Assembly: GCF_028736175.1 (NCBI RefSeq)
Contig: NZ_CP117880.1
Coordinates: 2,976,001-3,040,000 of the forward strand
Reading direction: 5' to 3'
DNA: 64,000 nucleotides
Source of the DNA: Sphingobacterium oryzagri
GTDB taxonomy: Bacteria; Bacteroidota; Bacteroidia; Sphingobacteriales; Sphingobacteriaceae
The stretch's first letter is position 1. Each line of letters starts with the position of its first letter. Both the position numbers and the translations under genes were made by a program. The notes beneath the pieces are model-generated. The model did not search any database. It saw nothing but the letters and a program-made list of their open reading frames with translations, and was not told the origin of the DNA. Below are positions 51,849-58,733 of this stretch, piece after piece.

Positions 51849-53354
51849 CTATAGCGATAAAGGGACGGTGAAACTAAATACGGATCCTTCTCCCATTTCG
51901 CTTTCCACCCATAGTGTTCCCCCGTGATCGGAAATGATCTGGTGACAGATATACAGACCGATACCGGCTCCCGAATAATTGTTGTCATTGGCCGACACCC
52001 TGTAGAAGCGTTCAAATATGCGCCTGTGGTTTTCCTTTGCTATCCCGATGCCGGAATCGCTCACCGAGACTTTGGCAAAGTTACCCACCCTGCCAACATG
52101 AACCTTTATCGGATCGCCTTCTTGGGAGTACTTTGCCGCATTGGTAAGCAAGCTGACAACCACCTGCGACAGCTGGTCTTTGTCACCAACGACCATAAGA
52201 CCCATATCTCCATATATCGTGAACTCATTATTTCCATAGACTTCGGATACCTGGGACAAAGGAATATCTATGATCTGGTGAAGTGGAACTACCTGGGAAG
52301 TGTTTTTTGTGGATTTGGCAGCAAGCATAGAGGTGTCCAGCAGATTTATGATCAACCTGTTCAGGTTTTCCATCGACTCCATGGATTGCCTCAACCTTGG
52401 TTTATACCCTTCAAGCGTTCCCTTGTCCAACATCCGCTCGAGAAGCTGTAGGTTGCCCTTTACCACGGTGATCGGAGTTTTCATCTCATGGCTGGCGATT
52501 GCTATAAAATCGTCCTTTTTCTTTTCGATCACATAGCGTTCGGTGATATCTTCCATGGCCAGTAATATCCAGTCTTTGTAATTACCATCTACGGTGATCT
52601 GTGATGCATTCAGGATAAGCCGCTTTTCCCCGATGTAGGGGAAGTCATGAACAACCTGAAAGTCTTCAAACGGATTGTTTGTCGGTAAGACGTTACTTAG
52701 CATATCGGTCAGCTCAGGAATGTTCCAGGAGCCTTCCAATACTTCAACAAACCTTTTCCCTATAAGCTCACTTGCGGACACCTTGAAATATTTTTCAAAA
52801 TGTTTGTTGACCAGGGCAATCTTAAGTTCCGCATCCAGTACTATTAAGCTCTCGCGTATCGTCTCGACTATACCACGAAGAAAATCCTCGTGTTCCTTGA
52901 GTTCTTTCGTTCTTTCATTAACGCGCTGCTCGAGATTTTCCCTTTCCAGCGTCAGATTATGTTCCGCCTGCTTACGGCGGGATATGTCATTTTGGATACC
53001 TATGAAATGGGTGATGTTCCCCCCGGAGTCATGGACCGGCGAAATAGAAAGTTCATTCCAGAACAGGCTACCATCTTTTTTATAGTTCCTGATCTCTACC
53101 TGACAGGGTTTACCTTTTTTGATGGCATCTGCCAAAGTCTGGCGGACCTTTTGGTTTCGGTCATTGGCCTGCAGAAAGCGGCAGTTGTGGCCAACGATCT
53201 CGTCCATCGCATACCCTGTAACATCGCAAAAAGCCTGATTGCAATAAATGATCGGATTGTCGGGCAAGGTATTGTCGGTGATCACGACCCCGTCTACCGA
53301 AGCATCCAGAGCTATTCCATATATTTTGCTTAAAGTCTTAGCGTAATCCGGCAT
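51849..53354 (-). CDS. LOV-domain (blue-light) sensor histidine kinase
   Basis: 501 residues, soluble. Residues 15-125 form a LOV domain with the flavin-binding motif GHNCRFLQ (photoactive Cys58), and Asn/Gln flavin contacts in NYKKDGSLFWNELSISPV and FIGIQNDIS. A coiled segment, a second PAS domain (about 155-275), HisKA with His289 in IASHEMKTPITVV, and HATPase with SLLTNAAKYS, DSGIGI and GAGIGLYICHQII follow. The protein should be a photoreceptor kinase. It lies between a receiver-only regulator (53438) and the SPL-family gene, all on one strand. Confidence 0.93.
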   Translation of the reverse strand: MPDYAKTLSKIYGIALDASVDGVVITDNTLPDNPIIYCNQAFCDVTGYAMDEIVGHNCRFLQANDRNQKVRQTLADAIKKGKPCQVEIRNYKKDGSLFWNELSISPVHDSGGNITHFIGIQNDISRRKQAEHNLTLERENLEQRVNERTKELKEHEDFLRGIVETIRESLIVLDAELKIALVNKHFEKYFKVSASELIGKRFVEVLEGSWNIPELTDMLSNVLPTNNPFEDFQVVHDFPYIGEKRLILNASQITVDGNYKDWILLAMEDITERYVIEKKKDDFIAIASHEMKTPITVVKGNLQLLERMLDKGTLEGYKPRLRQSMESMENLNRLIINLLDTSMLAAKSTKNTSQVVPLHQIIDIPLSQVSEVYGNNEFTIYGDMGLMVVGDKDQLSQVVVSLLTNAAKYSQEGDPIKVHVGRVGNFAKVSVSDSGIGIAKENHRRIFERFYRVSANDNNYSGAGIGLYICHQIISDHGGTLWVESEMGEGSVFSFTVPLSL

Positions 53355-53437
53355 GTAGTAGTTTCTAAATGAATGTCTGCATATAGAAACGAGTTTGGCC
53401 TTCTAATGTTTACGACAATAGCTACCTAAACGCAATT

Positions 53438-53800
53438 TTACTGACCTATTAATCTGACGATAATTTCTTCAATATCGCTTATGTCAAATGGTTTTGTTAA
53501 TATGGCATCCGCTTTACTGGTTTCTGCCAGGCTTTTAAAATCTGTGTTTGCCGAATAGAATATGATTGGGATAGCGGATGTTACCGGTGTACTTTTTAAC
53601 AGCTCTACGGAACTGAAACCTCCCTGGCCTGGAATCCAGTTGTCCATGAGGATCAGATCGGGCGATTCGGATAACACGTCGTTAAGGACATTATCCGTTT
53701 TACTAAGTATGGTTACATCGTAACCCAATTGCCGGGCAACGATTTCAACGAATTCTGCTGTCGCGGCATCATCCTCGAATATCATAATCTTATTGCTCAT
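53438..53800 (-). CDS. Single-domain response regulator upstream of LOV kinase
   Basis: A 120-residue receiver with IMIFEDDAATAE, DLILMDNWIPGQGG (phosphoacceptor Asp), IPIIFYSANTDF and AILTKPFDISDI. No output domain. It lies 83 nt upstream of the LOV-histidine kinase in the same direction, so it is the likely phosphate acceptor of that kinase. Confidence 0.92.
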   Translation of the reverse strand: MSNKIMIFEDDAATAEFVEIVARQLGYDVTILSKTDNVLNDVLSESPDLILMDNWIPGQGGFSSVELLKSTPVTSAIPIIFYSANTDFKSLAETSKADAILTKPFDISDIEEIIVRLIGQ

Positions 53801-54039
53801 CCTGTTTTATCTTGCTTAAGCATTCGCCTTAGCTATATGCATATTCAAAATTGTTTGTAAGCTATTGTTTTATAATTTCATATCTCACGGTAGATAGCTG
53901 GTTATTGGCCAATTGTGGGCTCGTGCTATAATTATTAGCAAATATAATAATCCTTTTACAAAGGTATATATCGAGTCTGCCTGTTACTTTAAAATAACTC
54001 ATAAAATATATCAGATCAGAAACTTTATGCCGAATAATG

Positions 54040-54192
54040 ATGAAAACAAATATGAAATGTCCGTCGTGTGGAAATATAGGACCACAAATTCGCACAAGAC
54101 GTCAATGGGCGATTAAATACATTTTGTTCTTTTTACCTTTTAAACGGTACAAATGCAGCAGTTGTGGTGCTAAATCTTACTCCATACGCTAG
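54040..54192 (+). CDS. Small zinc-ribbon protein (50 aa)
   Basis: A short plus-strand frame starting ATG at 54040 reads MKTNMKCPSCGNIGPQIRTR, then WAIKYILFFLPF and KRYKCSSCGAKSYSIR. Two CPxCG-type knuckles flank a hydrophobic stretch, which fits a small treble-clef/zinc-ribbon protein, possibly membrane associated. The internal ATG at 54052 is an alternative start. There is no gene on the other strand. Function unknown. Confidence 0.55.
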   Translation: MKTNMKCPSCGNIGPQIRTRRQWAIKYILFFLPFKRYKCSSCGAKSYSIR

Positions 54193-54211
54193 TTCGTAGA
54201 ATAATTCCCAA

Positions 54212-54283
54212 AGCATAAATCCCGCCTTTTGGGGCGGGATCCTGCTTATGAAATTATCCTCTGGGAGAGGAGTTCGGCTATGT
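54212..54283 (-). ncRNA. Hairpin-linker-terminator RNA, family A copy 3
   Basis: On the minus strand: stem TCCTC..GAGGA, linker TAATTTCATAAGCA, terminator ATCCCGCC/GGCGGGAT and TTTATG. It is convergent with the zinc-ribbon gene and could terminate that too. Confidence 0.55.
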
Positions 54284-54411
54284 AACGTGCATAATCGATA
54301 ATCGTTCGTTAAACTTCTTACCGATCTAACATTGATTTATATAGCTAACCCAATTTTTTGACTGTTATCAATTTGTCCTGCAAAATTCTTAAGATACTTC
54401 TAAATAGATCA

Positions 54412-54633
54412 TTAGATCAAATTCCAATGTTTGTATGCTCTATCAATTGCATTAAATAGCTTTTGATTGTTTTCTTCAGAAATATTTCCGTTTTCGGAAG
54501 TAAGACTTAAGGATTTGTCCTGCATAATGGTGACGGTTATGTCTATACTGCCCCCTGTCATATGCCAGCATCGTATTTTGTTGTTGCCAATCATCTCAAA
54601 TTCAAAGGCTGATTCTCGATCGAAATATTCCAT
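54412..54633 (-). CDS. Hypothetical small protein (73 aa)
   Basis: An ATG-started acidic protein, MEYFDRESAFEFEMIGNNKI then WHMTGGSIDITVTIMQDKSL and a helix NNQKLFNAIDRAYKHWN. It is intact and cytoplasmic, with no recognised domain. Its own upstream region carries a 15-mer copy at 54663. Confidence 0.5.
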   Translation of the reverse strand: MEYFDRESAFEFEMIGNNKIRCWHMTGGSIDITVTIMQDKSLSLTSENGNISEENNQKLFNAIDRAYKHWNLI

Positions 54634-54662
54634 ACTTTAAAATAGTACCAGTTAGCCTAACG

Positions 54663-54677
54663 TTGGTTTTGTGAGAC
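54663..54677 (+). repeat. 15-mer motif, copy 13
   Basis: TTGGTTTTGTGAGAC, one mismatch, in the divergent spacer between the 73-aa gene and arsR. Confidence 0.75.
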
Positions 54678-54755
54678 ACAATCCTGAATTCGCATATCAT
54701 ATTGAAAATGTAATTTGCATCTTCAAAATAACAATCGTAATATTGCGATATAATC

Positions 54756-55085
54756 ATGGGGCTTACACGATCTGAAATATTTACTGACGAGCAGAACTTG
54801 CTAGCAAGCTTATTTAAAGCGATGGCTCATCCGGCAAGAATTGCGATCCTTCAAAGAATCATCCTATCGAACACCTGTATATGCGGTGATCTTGTAGGTG
54901 AACTTGGTTTAGCGCAAGCAACTATTTCCCAACATTTGAAAGAGCTTAAAGCAGCTGGACTTATCCAAGGGACAATTGAAGGAGTGAGTGTATGCTACTG
55001 TATCAATCCCAAAGTATGGAAACTACTTGAAAATAGGCTTGGAGAATTTCTAGGCTCCTATAAAGGTGCAACCGACTGTTATTAA
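54756..55085 (+). CDS. arsR: ArsR family arsenic-responsive repressor
   Basis: A 109-residue winged-helix protein with the metal-site motif NTCICGDLV (Cys-x-Cys, the variant of ELCVCDL) in the recognition region and a following helix LAQATISQHLKELKAAGLIQ. A third Cys pair (VCYC) near residue 87 may add ligands. ArsR proteins release DNA when As(III)/Sb(III) binds. It is the first gene of the ars operon and likely autoregulated. Confidence 0.93.
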   Translation: MGLTRSEIFTDEQNLLASLFKAMAHPARIAILQRIILSNTCICGDLVGELGLAQATISQHLKELKAAGLIQGTIEGVSVCYCINPKVWKLLENRLGEFLGSYKGATDCY

Positions 55086-55133
55086 CTTTTTTTTAAAGCT
55101 ATTAATCGTAAAATTGCAATAATACTATATAAT

Positions 55134-55610
55134 ATGAAGATATCAGAAGTAAAGCAAATCCTTTCCAATGCAGAGGGCGTCAATTTTAAATTAGAAAGCG
55201 GACAATCCGTCCCTGATCACTTTCATGTAACGGAGGTAGGTGTCATAACTAAGGACTTTATTGATTGTGGAGGCACTGTCCGTCACGAAAGAGTAGCTAA
55301 TTTTCAGCTTTGGGATGCGGATGATTATGAGCATCGTTTAAAAGCAGGAAAGTTAATGGATATTATATCTCTTTCAGAAAAGGTACTGGGTATAGAAGAT
55401 CTTGAGGTTGAGGTTGAGGTTGAATACCAGTCAGAAACGATCGGCAAATATGAACTGGGATTTGATGGCAAAGATTTTCTTTTGCTATCCAAGAAGACAG
55501 CCTGTTTGGCACTGGATAAATGCGGTGTTCCAACTGAAAAACAAAAAGTTAAATTGGTAAACCTCGCTAAGGGAGTATCAGAATGCACACCTGGAGGTGG
55601 ATGTTGTTAA
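55134..55610 (+). CDS. DUF6428 family protein in the ars operon
   Basis: A 158-residue acidic cytoplasmic protein: MKISEVKQILSNAEGVNFKL, DHFHVTEVGVITKDFIDCGG, WDADDYEHRLKAGKLMDIIS, and a C-terminus ending CTPGGGCC. The family is regularly found in arsenic operons of Bacteroidota. The His of HFHVTE, a Cys and the C-terminal CC could bind metal or metalloid. It is 48 nt after arsR and 7 nt before arsC. Confidence 0.85.
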   Translation: MKISEVKQILSNAEGVNFKLESGQSVPDHFHVTEVGVITKDFIDCGGTVRHERVANFQLWDADDYEHRLKAGKLMDIISLSEKVLGIEDLEVEVEVEYQSETIGKYELGFDGKDFLLLSKKTACLALDKCGVPTEKQKVKLVNLAKGVSECTPGGGCC

Positions 55611-55617
55611 TCATTAT

Positions 55618-56037
55618 ATGATGAAAAAAGTATTGGTTCTTTGCACAGGCAACAGTTGCCGTAGTCAGATTGCAGAAGGTTACCTCAGATATTTCGCTAG
55701 CGATAAAGCGCTTATTTATAGTGCGGGAATTGAAACCCATGGTGTCAACCCCAGAGCCGTGCAGGTTATGAAAGAGGACGCGATAGATCTCTCGAGTCAC
55801 ACCTCCAATCACATTGATGAGTACAAGGATGTTGATTTTGATTATGTTATCACGGTGTGTGATAATGCCAAGGAAAGCTGTCCGTACTTTCCAACAAATG
55901 CACTAAAATTCCATCACAACTTTCCTGATCCCGCCAGAGCACAAGGTTCGGAGGAAGAAATAATGTACCAATTCAGAGCAGTTCGCCAGTTGATCAGAGA
56001 TTACTGCTCAGATTTTGTCAGCAAAAACCTAGCCTAG
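55618..56037 (+). CDS. arsC: Arsenate reductase, low-molecular-weight phosphatase type
   Basis: 139 residues with the P-loop [14 protein letters not shown] (Cys-x5-Arg), an Asp/relay Cys pair in [11 protein letters not shown], and [12 protein letters not shown], the general-acid Asp region. The three catalytic Cys match thioredoxin-coupled ArsC, which reduces As(V) to As(III). Two adjacent ATGs at 55618 and 55621 are possible starts. It lies between DUF6428 and acr3. Confidence 0.95.
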   Translation: MMKKVLVLCTGNSCRSQIAEGYLRYFASDKALIYSAGIETHGVNPRAVQVMKEDAIDLSSHTSNHIDEYKDVDFDYVITVCDNAKESCPYFPTNALKFHHNFPDPARAQGSEEEIMYQFRAVRQLIRDYCSDFVSKNLA

Positions 56038-56066
56038 TAGTTTATAAGGTCTTTATAGATAAGCAT

Positions 56067-57158
56067 ATGTCAGTAATGAATTGCGCTCCTGTAGCGCAGA
56101 GAAAGAAATTAGGATTTTTGGATAGATACCTCACGCTATGGATCTTCATTGCTATGGCTATGGGTGTGTCCATAGGCATCTTTGTTCCTTCAACCTCGTC
56201 TTTTATAGGATCGTTTTCCAGTGGTACAACTAACATCCCGCTGGCCATTGGTTTAATCCTGATGATGTATCCTCCCCTTGCCAAGGTTAAGTATGAGAAT
56301 ATAGGTAAGGTCTTTAAAGATGTACGTGTACTCAGCGTATCTCTTGTGCTCAACTGGATAGTAGGCCCGCTACTGATGTTCTTTCTTGCTATTACCTTTT
56401 TACATGACTACCCTGAATATATGGTAGGTCTTATTCTTATCGGTCTAGCAAGATGTATCGCAATGGTTGTCGTGTGGAATGAGCTCGCTGAAGGTAACAG
56501 AGAATATGCTGCCGGATTAATCGCGCTTAACAGCCTATTCCAAGTACTGCTGTACGGAGTCTTTGCCTATATTTTTATTTCGTTACTTCCTCCATATTTC
56601 GGCGTGCAAGGATTAGAGATTGACATTACCGTAGCTGAAATTGCGACTAGTGTTGGAATATATCTGGGTATTCCTTTCGCTATGGGGATACTAAGTAGAT
56701 ATGCTCTAATTAAATTAAAGGGAGAAAAGTGGTTTGCAGAGAAGTTTATACCTGCTGTATCTCCCCTGACCTTAATAGCTCTGCTCTTTACGATCGTCGT
56801 CATGTTTAGCATGAAAGGTGAACTGATCGTTCAGATCCCGATGGATGTGTTGCGTATCGCTGTTCCGCTGATCCTATATTTCTGCATCATGTTTGTTATC
56901 AGCTTTTTTGCTGGGCGTTATTTTGGAGCAGATTACTCTAAGAGTACTTCCATCGCTTTTACTGCTACTGGAAATAATTTCGAACTAGCTATTGCTGTAG
57001 CTATCGGCGTATTTGGAATAAATTCCGGCCAAGCATTTGCAGGTGTTATAGGTCCTTTGGTAGAAGTTCCTGCACTGATTGCCCTTGTTAATCTGGCATT
57101 CTGGTTTAGAAAGAGATATTACGGTGCATCGACCTTATCTGAGGAATCTAATGATTGA
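56067..57158 (+). CDS. acr3: ACR3 family arsenite efflux transporter
   Basis: A 363-residue inner-membrane protein with ten hydrophobic segments. ACR3 signatures include [39 protein letters not shown] (with the conserved Cys) and [20 protein letters not shown]. It exports As(III) produced by ArsC. It starts 29 nt after arsC in the same operon. Confidence 0.95.
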   Translation: MSVMNCAPVAQRKKLGFLDRYLTLWIFIAMAMGVSIGIFVPSTSSFIGSFSSGTTNIPLAIGLILMMYPPLAKVKYENIGKVFKDVRVLSVSLVLNWIVGPLLMFFLAITFLHDYPEYMVGLILIGLARCIAMVVVWNELAEGNREYAAGLIALNSLFQVLLYGVFAYIFISLLPPYFGVQGLEIDITVAEIATSVGIYLGIPFAMGILSRYALIKLKGEKWFAEKFIPAVSPLTLIALLFTIVVMFSMKGELIVQIPMDVLRIAVPLILYFCIMFVISFFAGRYFGADYSKSTSIAFTATGNNFELAIAVAIGVFGINSGQAFAGVIGPLVEVPALIALVNLAFWFRKRYYGASTLSEESND

Positions 57159-57173
57159 TAAAAAACGACTCAT

Positions 57174-57911
57174 ATGAAAATCGCTTTCTTTTCTGATATC
57201 CATGCAAACCTACATGCTTTCAAGGCTATGCTAGAAGATTTGGACAGCCAGAGACCAGATACTGCTTATTGTCTGGGCGATCTAGTAGGATATCACATCT
57301 ATCCCAATGAGGTTATTGAGGAAATACGCAGACGGGGTATTGCTACGCTAAAGGGAAACCATGATGAAAAAGTCGAAAGCATTACAACGACGCCGGAATC
57401 TCTGATAGGGAAAGGTTCTAACTACGCATATCACCTTATAAGCGAAGGTAACCGAAAGTATCTTAAAGAGCTTCCGACCTTAATAAACTTAGCATTTACA
57501 TTTGGGAAAGTGACTTTCAAAATTGCTTTGGCTCATGGAAGCACAAGGCGTATCAATGAGTATATTCTAATTGATACGGATGAAAATTATGTGTTGGAAC
57601 TTTTGGATGAAGCGGACGCAGACATCCTTATTGTTGGACATTCCCACAAGCCTTACCACCGGATTATGGAAACAACGAGAGGTGTATTTAAACATGTTAT
57701 AAATTTAGGCTCCGTAGGAAAACCTAAGGATGGTGATCTTAGAGGGTGTTATGCATTGCTTACGATAGATAACAACAGTTCACTATTACTTCGCAACAGT
57801 ATCAACGTTGAATTTAGAAGGGTTAACTATGATTTGGAAGCATCTGTCAAAGCTATAGAAGCAAGTCCTTTACCCGCAGAATTTGCCGAAGCTCTAAGAT
57901 TAGGGCGATAG
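57174..57911 (+). CDS. Metallophosphoesterase in the ars operon
   Basis: A 245-residue YfcE/MPE-type protein with the metal motifs FFSDIHANLHAF (DxH), YCLGDLVGYH (GD), LKGNHDEKVE (GNHD), IALAHGSTRR and VGHSHKPYHR (GHxH). It starts 15 nt after acr3. Metallophosphoesterases are recurrent passengers of ars operons in Bacteroidota; a role in removing arsenylated or phosphate-ester metabolites is possible but not shown. Confidence 0.9.
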   Translation: MKIAFFSDIHANLHAFKAMLEDLDSQRPDTAYCLGDLVGYHIYPNEVIEEIRRRGIATLKGNHDEKVESITTTPESLIGKGSNYAYHLISEGNRKYLKELPTLINLAFTFGKVTFKIALAHGSTRRINEYILIDTDENYVLELLDEADADILIVGHSHKPYHRIMETTRGVFKHVINLGSVGKPKDGDLRGCYALLTIDNNSSLLLRNSINVEFRRVNYDLEASVKAIEASPLPAEFAEALRLGR

Positions 57912-57926
57912 TCAGCCTAGTTATTC

Positions 57927-57941
57927 TTCGTTTTGTGAGAC
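57927..57941 (+). repeat. 15-mer motif, copy 14
   Basis: An exact TTCGTTTTGTGAGAC, 16 nt past the metallophosphoesterase stop codon. Confidence 0.85.
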
Positions 57942-58265
57942 ATTAGGTTTTAAAATTGTTATAGCAAAATTGGTTAAAGTCATTATTACATCGAATTACG
58001 TAAAGATAATCCCGTATTACGAAAATTACGGTATGGCGAAGCTTTTATATAGGTTGGCCAAAACCTGTCCTAAATAATCGATTAGTTCCTTGCTCCCGAC
58101 GTCATTACCAACGACCTGCTGGAGTGTATTCATAATAAATTTGGTTGAAAATGAAAAATTAATAGTGAAACTTACCTTGGACTTGTCTCCTTATAGATAT
58201 TTAAGCTGGATTATAATTCTGCTTTACATTCTGTTCTGCCTTAGGAAGCGAAAAAAGGAAGGTCA

Positions 58266-58279
58266 TTTCTCACAAACGA
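58266..58279 (-). repeat. Possible minus-strand 15-mer motif
   Basis: TCGTTTGTGAGAAA on the minus strand. This is the only minus-oriented candidate noticed and it is a poor match. Confidence 0.35.
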
Positions 58280-58733
58280 TATGCTACAAATGCTACCAAG
58301 ATAGATTTTACCTCTTCCTTTTTTCACTATAAAGCAAATCTATAAAATCTAAACGGTCTCCTATCTTTGCTTGATACAAATATAGGAGACTGTTCTTCTA
58401 TCAGTTTTTAGCTTTCTTCCTGTTAATGGGTGAAACACGTCAGGGACCAATCTTTCCTTTCTTCTGAAATGTTTTTAAAAAAGGAACTTAACTTGGTTAT
58501 TGTCATATAGCGTTCGGACGCTTAAACTTGTTTTCAGCTGTCAAGCACTCAAATATTGGAATTTATGTAAATGTATGGTGTTTAATTATTGTAGAACGAT
58601 GGATAAATTTTGTTGCATGTTTTTAATTGTTGCAGTATGATGCAGGTTTACTCATTATGAATTATACCTGCATCACAAGCTACTTTCACTGAAAACTTTT
58701 TCAAGATTGCAGTTTCATCCTTATTTATCCAAT

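Larger units (their letters stand above)
57912..58733. other. 822-nt spacer between arsenic and copper clusters
   Basis: Contains an exact 15-mer at 57927, a hairpin ACGGTCTCCTAT/ATAGGAGACTGT at 58353-58393, and a stem TGATGCAGGT/ACCTGCATCA at 58639-58676 that may terminate the copper operon. The direct repeat TTGTTGCA occurs near 58613 and 58630. No gene is seen. Confidence 0.5.

Noticed and set aside
54663..54677. ArsR operator
   Set aside because: The only notable motif there is the dispersed 15-mer, which occurs at many unrelated loci.
58090..58332. 80-codon plus-strand frame between the arsenic and copper clusters
   Set aside because: Composition is not protein-like and the end overlaps a repeat-like motif; no supporting evidence.
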